DNA of 64,000 nucleotides, from contig CBDHGY010000002.1 of assembly GCA_965263325.1 (NCBI GenBank), forward strand, positions 2,294,001 through 2,358,000, in the 5' to 3' direction. Origin of the DNA: CBDHGY01 sp965263325. GTDB taxonomy: Bacteria > Pseudomonadota > Alphaproteobacteria > Caulobacterales > Hyphomonadaceae. A program made the position numbers and the translations under genes. Below the pieces are notes generated by a model. That model had not been told where the DNA came from and made no database searches. It was given only the letters and a program-made list of their open reading frames with translations. Positions 18,079 through 25,162 of the stretch are shown here, in pieces (the first letter of the stretch is position 1; each line of letters opens with the position of its first letter).

Positions 18079-18377
18079 TGACCTCCCCAACTGACCAACT
18101 CGCAGAATTTCGCGCCAGCATTGACAATCTAGATGCCATCTTGCTGCACACGCTGGCAGAGCGCTTCAAGATCACACAAGCTGTTGGCAGGCTGAAAGCC
18201 GAGAATGATATGCCGCCGGCTGATAAGACCCGCGAGGCGCAGCAGATTGCACGCCTGCGGTCGCTCGCGGCGACCTCTGGCCTCGATCCGGCTTTTGCCG
18301 AAAAGTTCCTGAATTTTGTGGTGGAGGAAGTGATCCGTCACCACGAGAAAATCCGCAGTACCGACGCTGCAAAGTAA
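18078..18377 (+). CDS. Chorismate mutase (AroQ type)
   Basis: A 99-residue all-helical chorismate mutase that converts chorismate to prephenate for Phe and Tyr synthesis. AroQ features are FRASIDNLDAILLHTLAERF, the KxxN..K region (ITQAVGRLKAENDMPPADKTRE) and a C-terminal helix FVVEEVIRHHEKI. It begins with GTG, overlapping the preceding stop, with GAGG upstream. Chorismate mutase between ffh and rpsP is a known alphaproteobacterial arrangement. Confidence 0.92.
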   Translation: MTSPTDQLAEFRASIDNLDAILLHTLAERFKITQAVGRLKAENDMPPADKTREAQQIARLRSLAATSGLDPAFAEKFLNFVVEEVIRHHEKIRSTDAAK

Positions 18378-18409
18378 TGACCGAGATTCAGTTTTAAGGA
18401 GTAACCCAC

Positions 18410-18853
18410 ATGTCTCTCAAAATCCGGCTCGCCCGCGGCGGGTCAAAAAAACGCCCATTCTATTCTGTTGTTGTCGCCGACAGCCGTATGCCGCGCGATG
18501 GCCGCTTCATCGAAAAGATCGGCACGTATGATCCGCGTCTGCCAAAAGACTCTGAAGCGCGTGTTCAGATCGACGGCGAAAAAGCCGTCGCATGGATCAA
18601 GAAAGGTGCAAAGCCAACCGATCGTGTCGGTCGCTTCCTGTCTAAAATGGAAGTGGAAGGCGCGCAAATCTGGAAGTGGGAGCACGGCAACAACCCGAAG
18701 AAGGGCGAGCCTGGCACCAAAGCGAAAGAGCGCCTTGAAGAGAAGGCTGCAAAAGCTGCTGAAAAAGCTGAGGCCGAAGCGGAAGCAGCGGCTGCTCCTG
18801 CTGAAGAAGCCCCTGCAGAAGAGGCTCCGGCGGAAGAAAACGCTGAAGGGTAA
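18410..18853 (+). CDS. rpsP: 30S ribosomal protein S16
   Basis: A 147-residue S16. The first 85 or so residues are the conserved core (MSLKIRLARGGSKKRPFYSV, DSRMPRDGRFIEKIGTYDP, AWIKKGAKPTDRV). A long low-complexity C-terminal tail of Ala, Glu and Lys, ending in repeated APAEE units, follows; such tails are common in alphaproteobacterial S16. TAAGGAG lies upstream of the ATG. The gene is separated from chorismate mutase by 32 bases and from the crystallin-like gene by 161 bases that include a strong hairpin. Confidence 0.97.
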   Translation: MSLKIRLARGGSKKRPFYSVVVADSRMPRDGRFIEKIGTYDPRLPKDSEARVQIDGEKAVAWIKKGAKPTDRVGRFLSKMEVEGAQIWKWEHGNNPKKGEPGTKAKERLEEKAAKAAEKAEAEAEAAAAPAEEAPAEEAPAEENAEG

Positions 18854-18868
18854 ACACCCTCAAACGCT

Positions 18869-18894
18869 TGTGAGACCTCAGGCGAGGTCTCACA
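18869..18894 (+). terminator. Strong hairpin without U-tract after rpsP
   Basis: A perfect 10-bp inverted repeat (TGTGAGACCT with AGGTCTCACA) and a six-base loop, 16 bases after the rpsP stop. No run of T follows, so it is not a standard intrinsic terminator. It may stabilise or attenuate the transcript before the crystallin-like and rimM genes. Confidence 0.5.
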
Positions 18895-19014
18895 GCATGT
18901 GTGCGACGTCGCTTTTGCTGATTAACAATAAGCGCTGCACATTGAACGCGGTGTTGCATCACGTTCAGAGCCGCTCTGGCATTTTATCGGGAAACATGAA
19001 TAGGAGTGTTTTCC

Positions 19015-20226
19015 ATGGCGATTAAATTCCGTGCTCTCAAATTTGCGGCGACGCTTAGCGCGGCAGCCGCGCTTCTTTTGCCTGTCTCATCCGCTCAACT
19101 GGCCGGCGGGCCGAGCGGTGACCGCGGTGTCATCTTATATGATCAAACCGGTTTTTCTGGTGAGGCTGTGCAAGTTGATACGGCGGTGCCGTCGCTTAGT
19201 GATGCGCGCTTTAACGATAAAGCTTCATCGATTCAGGTGCTTGGCGGACGATGGGAAGTGTGCACGAATGGTGATTTCGGCGGCCGGTGTGAGATTATTC
19301 GCAATGACAAACTCGACCTAAATAGTATCGGTTTTAACAATAATATTTCGTCCATTCGCCCAGCTGGCCGCGGCGGCGGAGGTGGTCCGCGGGGAGACGG
19401 CCCACGCGGTGATCGGCCGGGTCAAGGATATGATGATGGCGGACCGATCATTCTATTTTCGCAGGAAGATTTCCGCGGTGAAGCCCGCAGTTTCGGTAAT
19501 GACGTCCGCAATCTGACCCAAGCAGGCTTTAACGACCGGGCGCGAAGCGTGCGCGTGAATAGCGGTGTCTGGCTACTCTGCGAGGACGCCAACTTTGGTG
19601 GTCGGTGTGAATATGTTGACCGCAATGTGCGAGATCTGCGCCGGATTGGCCTTCGCGGAAACATTTCATCTATATCACTCTCGCCTTATGATGTTGGCCC
19701 GGGTAATCACGCGATCACCCTGTTCCAGCATGATAATTTCCGCGGTGCTTTCCTCGGTTTTGATGATGAAGTTCGTGATCTCAGCCAGTACAATTATAAT
19801 GATACCGCCAGCTCTATCCGTGTAACGTCCGGGCGTTGGCTCGTTTGCGAAGATCGCGACTTCCGCGGTGCGTGTGATATTGTTCGCGGGAATGTCCGGG
19901 ACCTCAGTTCGATCTATCTAAACGACCGTATCACCTCGCTTCGTCGTGCGCGATCAGGTGATCGGCCTCGTCCACGCGGTGGTTATGGCGACAACGACTA
20001 TCCACGGCCACGCGGTGGCGGCGGCTATGGACCGGGCGGCAATTATGGTGACGCCGGTTATGAAGGCGAAGACACGGTCTTCTTCCCGCGTCCAACGGAC
20101 CGGTATGGTGAGCTGATCCGCAATGGCGATGGCCGCGCCACACGGTTTTGCCGCGATATCGGCTTCAGCGGCGCGGCATATAAAGGCCGCGGGCGCTATC
20201 TTAAAGACGTGCTCTGCACGAAATGA
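19015..20226 (+). CDS. Secreted protein with three beta/gamma-crystallin domains
   Basis: A 403-residue exported protein; the ATG at 19015 follows TAGGAG, and the signal peptide is MAIKFRALKFAATLSAAAAL to about SSA. Three crystallin domains lie at about 38-115, 144-222 and 232-311, each with two Greek-key motifs built as ILYDQTGFSGEA / WEVCTNGDFGGRCE. The calcium-binding consensus (N/D)(N/D)xx(S/T)S is seen at 67-72 (NDKASS), 108-113 (NNNISS), 262-267 (NDTASS) and 303-308 (NDRITS); NDRARS at 173-178 is degenerate. A Gly/Arg/Pro-rich linker and a Cys-containing C-terminal segment follow. Its stop overlaps the rimM start (ATGA), so it is translationally coupled to a ribosome maturation gene. 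Calcium binding is inferred. Confidence 0.88.
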   Translation: MAIKFRALKFAATLSAAAALLLPVSSAQLAGGPSGDRGVILYDQTGFSGEAVQVDTAVPSLSDARFNDKASSIQVLGGRWEVCTNGDFGGRCEIIRNDKLDLNSIGFNNNISSIRPAGRGGGGGPRGDGPRGDRPGQGYDDGGPIILFSQEDFRGEARSFGNDVRNLTQAGFNDRARSVRVNSGVWLLCEDANFGGRCEYVDRNVRDLRRIGLRGNISSISLSPYDVGPGNHAITLFQHDNFRGAFLGFDDEVRDLSQYNYNDTASSIRVTSGRWLVCEDRDFRGACDIVRGNVRDLSSIYLNDRITSLRRARSGDRPRPRGGYGDNDYPRPRGGGGYGPGGNYGDAGYEGEDTVFFPRPTDRYGELIRNGDGRATRFCRDIGFSGAAYKGRGRYLKDVLCTK

Positions 20227-20768
20227 CGGCGCGCGAGGGCACCTCTGATCTGGTCGTTATTGCTGCGATCGCAGGCGCCCACGGGGTTCGCGGCAATGTG
20301 CGCGTGCGCAGCTTCACCGCCACACCAGAAGATTGTTTCAGCTATGGCCCGCTTCTCGATAAGGCGGGCCGGATCGTTTTAGAGGTAGCACAATTTTATC
20401 CTGCGAAAGGACACTTCGTCGTGACGCCGAACGCGCCAAAACAGAAGGAAGAGTGGGATAGTTTGAAGGGCACACTCTTACGTGTCCCTGCTAAAATGCT
20501 TCCAGATACCGAAGAAGATGAGTTCTACATACGTGACCTTGTTGGTCTCGACGTTTTCGGCGGTGGAAGTGAGGCCATCGGGAAAGTGAAAGCTATGCAT
20601 GATTTTGGTGCGGGTGATATTTTAGAGATTGATCTCATTGATGTGCCCAAATCAGCGATGATTCCATTTACGCAGGAAGACGTTCCAGTTGTTGATCTGA
20701 CGGGCGGCCGGATCGTTGTCGCAACACTGGATCTGTGGACCACGGAGGGCGAAAAGGATGATGCCTAG
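20223..20768 (+). CDS. rimM: Ribosome maturation factor RimM
   Basis: A 181-residue factor that helps assemble the 30S head and binds S19. The N-terminal RimM domain is seen in VVIAAIAGAHGVRGNVRVRSFT, and the C-terminal PRC barrel in EFYIRDLVGLDVFG and DILEIDLI, with IPFTQEDVPVVDL near the end. The start overlaps the crystallin-like gene stop. In most genomes trmD and rplS follow; here the next gene is a glycosyltransferase on the other strand, and the two stops overlap as CTAG. Confidence 0.95.
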   Translation: MTAREGTSDLVVIAAIAGAHGVRGNVRVRSFTATPEDCFSYGPLLDKAGRIVLEVAQFYPAKGHFVVTPNAPKQKEEWDSLKGTLLRVPAKMLPDTEEDEFYIRDLVGLDVFGGGSEAIGKVKAMHDFGAGDILEIDLIDVPKSAMIPFTQEDVPVVDLTGGRIVVATLDLWTTEGEKDDA

Positions 20769-21523
20769 CGGCTGCGGGGATCATCCCATTCGCGCGCGAC
20801 GCCGTATCCACCGCGTCTGACAAGCCAGAACACGCCGAACAGGTCAAAAATTCCAGCACCAAGCCTGCCGAGAAAACCGTATTTCGATGTACCGTGCATG
20901 CGCTTGCGATCGTTGACGAGTTCTTCGCGCACATCCCAGCCTGCTCGCTTGATAAGAGCAGGAAGAAAGCGATGCATGGAAGCGAAGAATGGCAAATCGC
21001 GGAAGGCAGCTGTTCGGATCAATTTCCAACCGCACCCGGTGTCTGTTGCATCATCGCGCAACATGAACCGGCGGGTCCCATTGGCAATGCGAGATTGTAG
21101 CCATTTGAACCCGCTATCGTTTCGGCTGTTTCTTTTCCCAGCAATGATACCCAGCTTTGCAGGCGCTCCCGGCACAATGATTTCCTTCCAGAGCCGGGCC
21201 GTGTCGGCTGGATCGTTCTGGCCATCGCCGTCAAGCAATTGTGTCCAGGTGCCGCGAATAGACTTTAAACCGGTGAAAAGCGCGGCTGATTTTCCTCGCC
21301 GCTCCACATGTGTGAAAACAAAAACCGTATCCGGCCACTTTGCCTTCGCCTGCTCGAGTTCTTCACCGGTTGTGTCGTCTGACGCGTCATTTACACAAAC
21401 GATTTCAATATTGATGCCTTCAAGTTGCGCGTGAACTTCATCAATAACGGCCTCGACATTTCCCGCCTCGTTGAAAAACGGAATCAAAACTGAGAGAGCG
21501 GGGACCGGTGATTGGATCGTCAT
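20765..21523 (-). CDS. Family 2 glycosyltransferase (dolichol-phosphate mannosyltransferase-like)
   Basis: A 252-residue GT2 enzyme. The ATG at 21523 gives the usual start MTIQSPVPALSVLIPFFNEAG; an upstream extension has no family similarity. The nucleotide-sugar site is seen as CVNDASDDT and the metal-binding DGDGQNDP. It resembles polyprenyl-phosphate mannosyl/glucosyl transferases, but the C-terminus has at most one weakly hydrophobic stretch (GIFDLFGVFWLV). It may transfer sugar to a lipid carrier in the envelope. Stop overlaps rimM. Confidence 0.87.
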   Translation of the reverse strand: MTIQSPVPALSVLIPFFNEAGNVEAVIDEVHAQLEGINIEIVCVNDASDDTTGEELEQAKAKWPDTVFVFTHVERRGKSAALFTGLKSIRGTWTQLLDGDGQNDPADTARLWKEIIVPGAPAKLGIIAGKRNSRNDSGFKWLQSRIANGTRRFMLRDDATDTGCGWKLIRTAAFRDLPFFASMHRFLPALIKRAGWDVREELVNDRKRMHGTSKYGFLGRLGAGIFDLFGVFWLVRRGGYGVAREWDDPRSR

Positions 21524-21585
21524 ACACTCGGAGTGTTTGACTCTGGCATCTATGTCAAGCGTTGCGTTTTCAGGCGGTAAGCAGA

Positions 21586-21612
21586 AGCCCCGCACACAAT
21601 GTGTACGGGGCT
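21586..21612 (-). terminator. Hairpin terminator downstream of the first OmpW-like gene
   Basis: AGCCCCG (21586-21592) pairs with CGGGGCT (21606-21612), with an ACAC/GTGT inner extension. It lies 28 bases after the end of the minus-strand OmpW-like gene. The T-tract on that strand is short (TTCT), so efficiency is uncertain. Confidence 0.6.
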
Positions 21613-21639
21613 CTGATGGAGTTTGTTTTTTAAAAGTGC

Positions 21640-22293
21640 CTAGAATGACAGCGTGGCACCGGCGCTGATAACTAAAGGATCCATAACAACTTCGGCCACA
21701 GCATCCGCGCCAGCAAACGTTCCTGTCGCTTTGGTTGTCAGGAAGGCCTTTTTCACATCCAGGTAGACGCCGACGCGATCATTGATGCCAATGTTGACGC
21801 CAGCTTGGAGTGCTGCACCGAGATCGTTTTCAACCTCAACATCCTGGAAGACACCGTCTTGTGTGTTTGTGACGAGCATATAAGCGAAGCCAGCCCCGAT
21901 ATATGGATCCACGCGCTCGCCGCGCAATGGGTGGTACTGAAGAGTTAGCGCTGCTGGACCGTAGTCAACATTAGCGAGGCGGCCAACACCCTGGAGAGAG
22001 CCAGCGGCATCAATTTCCGCGCGTGGTGGCGGTCCAATTGTAAGTGATGCTGCGAATTGATCTGCAACATAGCGGGCGACTGTGATGGTCGGTGTGTACT
22101 GATCTTCAGTTTTGATCTCTGCGCCAGGAATAACTTGTCCGCCGACTTTGAGAACGGCGTCATCCGCCAGAGCAAGTGTGGCCGGTCCAACCTGGACGAT
22201 CCAATTTTTCTTATCTTCCGCAGCAGCGTTGCTTGCTGCAAAAGCGGTGATAGCGCACGCGGCGACTATCTTTTTCAAACTCAACATAACCAT
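21640..22293 (-). CDS. OmpW family outer membrane protein
   Basis: A 217-residue eight-strand beta-barrel of the OmpW type. The ATG at 22293 (MVMLSLKKIVAACAITAFAA) is preferred because GGAG lies six bases upstream and it gives a signal peptide cut near AAA. Barrel features are the PTITVARYVADQFAASLTIG strand, the TLQYHPLRGERVDPYIGAGFAYML block that is the OmpW hallmark, and a C-terminal Phe (ISAGATLSF). It likely lets small hydrophobic compounds cross the outer membrane. The paralogue directly upstream shares this layout. Confidence 0.88.
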   Translation of the reverse strand: MVMLSLKKIVAACAITAFAASNAAAEDKKNWIVQVGPATLALADDAVLKVGGQVIPGAEIKTEDQYTPTITVARYVADQFAASLTIGPPPRAEIDAAGSLQGVGRLANVDYGPAALTLQYHPLRGERVDPYIGAGFAYMLVTNTQDGVFQDVEVENDLGAALQAGVNIGINDRVGVYLDVKKAFLTTKATGTFAGADAVAEVVMDPLVISAGATLSF

Positions 22294-22435
22294 CAAACTC
22301 CAGTTGGTCATTTGATATGATTAATACCAAACACCGATTAAGGTTAGTTTCGAGTGATAGGTGAAATTGAATATACTTCTGTTAATCGCAGCTATTGCAA
22401 TAGAGTTTATGATTAATCAGTCTACGAACTATATT

Positions 22436-22462
22436 AATAAAGCCGCCCAAAATGGGCGGCTT
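22436..22462 (-). terminator. Intrinsic terminator of the second OmpW-like gene
   Basis: AAGCCGCCC (22440-22448) and GGGCGGCTT (22454-22462) form a 9-bp stem with loop AAAAT. Read on the minus strand it is followed by TATTAATA, 30 bases after the gene end at 22493. Confidence 0.75.
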
Positions 22463-22492
22463 CGTTTCGAGTATTAAGGAAGAAATTCGATA

Positions 22493-23134
22493 CTAGAATT
22501 TGTAAGAAATTCCAGCATTGACCATCACGGGGTCGATATCAAATGTTCCTGCGATTGCCGATCCGGCAAGATTGCCGGAGCCTTCTGTTTCGATCCAGTA
22601 TTGCTTGGCTTCCGCGTAAACGCTCCACTTGTTGTTGATCACAACATCGAAGCCACCGCGCAGGTGAGCGCCCCATTTATCTTCGACAAACAGGTCCTCA
22701 AGAACTTCGTCCTGACTGTCGGTGACGAAGAAGTAAGATACGCCAGCACCGACATAAGGTTGGATCCGGCCGTCACGGTTAAACTGCAGTTTTGCGCTCA
22801 CATCAGCGATAGCAAATTCGTCAGTGCCAAAGTTACCAAGCCCAGCAAGCGTTCCAGCCGCGACATTGTCTGTGGTGTAAACGCCGTTGATGCCAACAGA
22901 GACTGCGAGGTTTCGGGAAACAAACTTTCCAACCTCTGCGCTCACAGCGGTATCGTCTGGCGTGTGAACTTCACCGCCGACAACAGGAGCGCCGTCTGCT
23001 GTTAGAATTCCTTCGTCCGCAAGCTTCATGTATGAGACGCCGCCGCGGACATACCAATTATCTTCGGAGAAGGCGATTCCGCCGAGTGCAGCAATCGCTG
23101 TCACGGCAGTTGTATATCCAATCACTTTCTTCAT
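22493..23134 (-). CDS. OmpW family outer membrane protein (paralogue)
   Basis: A 213-residue beta-barrel with signal peptide MKKVIGYTTAVTAIAALGGIAFS. It shares with the downstream paralogue the NWYVRGGVSYMKLADEG / LALADDAVLKVGG opening, RIQPYVGAGVSYFFVTDSQDEVLEDLFVE versus VDPYIGAGFAYMLVTNTQDGVFQDVEVE, and a C-terminal Phe. Each gene appears to have its own terminator, so the pair is probably transcribed separately. The role is as for OmpW: possible uptake of hydrophobic molecules. It lies next to the alpha-oxoamine synthase gene, but no functional link is shown. Confidence 0.87.
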   Translation of the reverse strand: MKKVIGYTTAVTAIAALGGIAFSEDNWYVRGGVSYMKLADEGILTADGAPVVGGEVHTPDDTAVSAEVGKFVSRNLAVSVGINGVYTTDNVAAGTLAGLGNFGTDEFAIADVSAKLQFNRDGRIQPYVGAGVSYFFVTDSQDEVLEDLFVEDKWGAHLRGGFDVVINNKWSVYAEAKQYWIETEGSGNLAGSAIAGTFDIDPVMVNAGISYKF

Positions 23135-23196
23135 TTGTGTCTCACTCTACTTTCGTATGCTCAAGGAGCTTGGCACAACGGCCTTAAATTCAATTT

Positions 23197-23245
23197 AAAG
23201 CCGGCCCCAAATCCTGTTGTATTTGTTACGAAATGGGGCCGCTTT
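23197..23245 (-). terminator. Terminator-like hairpin after the alpha-oxoamine synthase gene
   Basis: AAAGC-CGGCCCC at 23197-23208 can pair with GGGGCC-GCTTT at 23235-23245, with one bulged base and a 26-base loop. On the minus strand the distal arm ends in CTTTAAATT. It lies 16 bases after the gene end at 23261. Confidence 0.6.
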
Positions 23246-23260
23246 GTTTATGTTCAGCGA

Positions 23261-24598
23261 TTAGGCGACACGAATATCGATCGCATTTCCTGTTACCGCT
23301 TCATATTCCGAAACGGCGCGATTGTAGGCAATCTTTATGCGGTTAACCGCATTCATGACGTCCTGACCGGTGTGGTTCGCCATTACTTGCATGCGAAGGC
23401 GTGCTTGACCTTTTGGAACAGCAGGAAACTCTACCAGGTTGGCAACAAGGCCGAGCGGTGTCAGCTGGCGCGCTGTCAGGCGCGCTGTTCCCTCGTTTCC
23501 AAGTTTCACGCAGACGATTGGTGACGGTTCGCCATAAGTTTCAAAACTTGCCTGAGCAAGAAGCTCGCGGAGCAACCGAATATTGTTCATAAGGCTGTCG
23601 CGAAGATCAGCGCCCTCTTCTGAGTCAATGATTTCAAATGCTTTGAGAACAATTGCCGACTGAACTGGTGACAAGGCGTTGGAGAACGTATTTGGCGAGC
23701 TGTAGTAGCGCAAATACTCTTTGATATGGCGCTGGTTACAAGCAACGAAACCGCCATTTGATGCGAAAGTCTTCGAGAAGCTTCCCATCACGATGTCGAC
23801 CTTGCCGAGCATTCCTTGCATTCCGATAAACCCGCGGCCATCCGGACCCATGGAGCCGAGATCATGAGCAACATCGACAACAAGCGTTGCATCAAACTCA
23901 TTCGCGAGATCTTGCAGAGCAGCCAAATCGGGCGTGTCTGAGTCCATCGAGAAAAGGCCCTCAGTGATTACCAGGATGCCGTTTTCTGCGTCTTTTGCAC
24001 GGATCTTTTCAAGTTTGGATCGCGCTGAATCGATGTCGTTGTGACGGAACAGGTGAACGTTGCGGGTCGCCGCCTGCGCACCTTCTTGAAGGCAAGCATG
24101 AGACAGAGCGTCCATAACAATGTGATCACATGACCGAACGAGACCCTTCACAATGCCGAACCCCGCAGCCCATCCGGTAGGGAAGACAATGGCATGCTCT
24201 GTACCAAGGAACTCAGCGATTTTATTTTCCAGAGCCATAGAAACGGTTGTGTTGCCAACAAGCGCCGGTGAACCGGCACTGTGAACACCGAACTCGTCAA
24301 TGGCTTCGAGAGCAGCTTCGCGAATGGCAGGGTGGCCTGTCATTGAAAGATAATCCTGAGAGGCGAAATTAACGCCTTCCATGCGTTCGCCTTCGTCATC
24401 AAAGGCTGCCACAAATCGCTTCGGGCCGGCTTCGGTTGACCGTCCGAGTGGCCACAATCCGTTTTCGCGACGAAGGTTTTGCCACTCATAAAATGCTTCA
24501 ATGCGATCAAGCAGATTTTTACCCTTGATCATGCGAAAGTCGCGCATGCTTCCTTCGAGTGCCTCTTCCGGCGGTGCAATGCTATTATAACGGGACAA
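23261..24598 (-). CDS. PLP-dependent alpha-oxoamine synthase (CqsA/LqsA/SPT/KBL fold family)
   Basis: A 445-residue enzyme that should condense an amino acid with an acyl-CoA (or acyl-ACP) and release CO2. The PLP Lys is Lys276 in GSFSKTFASNGG. Asp242 (pyridine nitrogen) and His245 lie in VVDVAHDLGSMGPDGRG, where the usual VDEAH Glu is Val. FASQDYLSMTGHP, PTGWAAGFG and DALSHACLQEGA are family landmarks. It is not a HemA: the ALAS blocks such as GSGGTRNISG are absent. A TTG at 24598, eight bases after AAGGAGG, is the best start; an ATG at 24547 is the alternative. Flanking kinases and receivers suggest a signal synthase (CqsA/LqsA-like) by analogy. Serine palmitoyltransferase or another biosynthetic oxoamine synthase remains possible. 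Confidence 0.85.
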   Translation of the reverse strand: MSRYNSIAPPEEALEGSMRDFRMIKGKNLLDRIEAFYEWQNLRRENGLWPLGRSTEAGPKRFVAAFDDEGERMEGVNFASQDYLSMTGHPAIREAALEAIDEFGVHSAGSPALVGNTTVSMALENKIAEFLGTEHAIVFPTGWAAGFGIVKGLVRSCDHIVMDALSHACLQEGAQAATRNVHLFRHNDIDSARSKLEKIRAKDAENGILVITEGLFSMDSDTPDLAALQDLANEFDATLVVDVAHDLGSMGPDGRGFIGMQGMLGKVDIVMGSFSKTFASNGGFVACNQRHIKEYLRYYSSPNTFSNALSPVQSAIVLKAFEIIDSEEGADLRDSLMNNIRLLRELLAQASFETYGEPSPIVCVKLGNEGTARLTARQLTPLGLVANLVEFPAVPKGQARLRMQVMANHTGQDVMNAVNRIKIAYNRAVSEYEAVTGNAIDIRVA

Positions 24599-24627
24599 TT
24601 CCAACCCCTCCTTCAAGTACCAGCATT

Positions 24628-24642
24628 TCCGGCAAGGCCGGA
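24628..24642 (-). promoter_or_regulatory. Hairpin in the leader of the alpha-oxoamine synthase gene
   Basis: TCCGGC-AAG-GCCGGA is a perfect 6-bp stem, about 12 bases upstream of the AAGGAGG ribosome site on the minus strand. It could influence translation of the TTG-started gene. This is weak evidence from structure alone. Confidence 0.35.
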
Positions 24643-24742
24643 CCGGTCGGAGAGTAACTTTTGTTCACTTAGTTATGATTAACGTGGGAGTTGCAATTTT
24701 TCGAACTTCACTATTTTTTCAGAGGCGAGAGTTCCGGAAAGC

Positions 24743-25117
24743 TTAAGCGGCTTTGTCGGCGAGCACGCCTTTAATTTTACCAAGCAAACGTGGAAGGTCG
24801 ACAGGCTTAGTGTCAAACTCAGAGCAGCCAACCTCAACACTTTTACGCCGATCAGATTCCAATGCATGCGCGGTGAGAGCAATAATTGGAATGTTGTGGG
24901 TCACAGGGTTTGCCTTGATGAGCTGCGTTGCCTCCCAGCCATCCATCTCGCCGAGTGCAATATCCATCAAGATGAGGTCTGGACACTCGCTCGCCGCTTT
25001 CTCAACACCAGAGGGTCCATCGATCGCACAAACAATATCGAACCCCTGGCGCACAAGCCGGCGGGTGAGCATGTCACGGTTCATTTCATTGTCTTCAACG
25101 AGCAAAATCTTGGTCAT
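24743..25117 (-). CDS. Single-domain response regulator (DivK/CheY-like)
   Basis: A 124-residue receiver with no output domain. Acidic pocket is EDN at residues 8-10, phosphoacceptor Asp52 in LILMDIALGEMDG, then Thr in ALTAHA and Lys in TKPVDLP. The start MTKILLVEDNEMNRDM at 25117 has AGGAAAG upstream; a longer frame is not needed. It sits 45 bases after the six-helix kinase gene on the same strand, which makes that kinase the likely partner. Such stand-alone receivers act as phosphate shuttles or protein-interaction switches. Confidence 0.93.
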   Translation of the reverse strand: MTKILLVEDNEMNRDMLTRRLVRQGFDIVCAIDGPSGVEKAASECPDLILMDIALGEMDGWEATQLIKANPVTHNIPIIALTAHALESDRRKSVEVGCSEFDTKPVDLPRLLGKIKGVLADKAA

Positions 25118-25162
25118 CTTACTGTCTTTCCTGCTTCCGGGACACATCAGCGCTTATCGAGT

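Noticed and set aside
23261..24598. Reading the alpha-oxoamine synthase as HemA (5-aminolevulinate synthase)
   Set aside because: The ALAS-specific blocks (for example GSGGTRNISG and the YIDEVHAVG form) are absent; the sequence is closer to the general KBL/SPT/CqsA layout.
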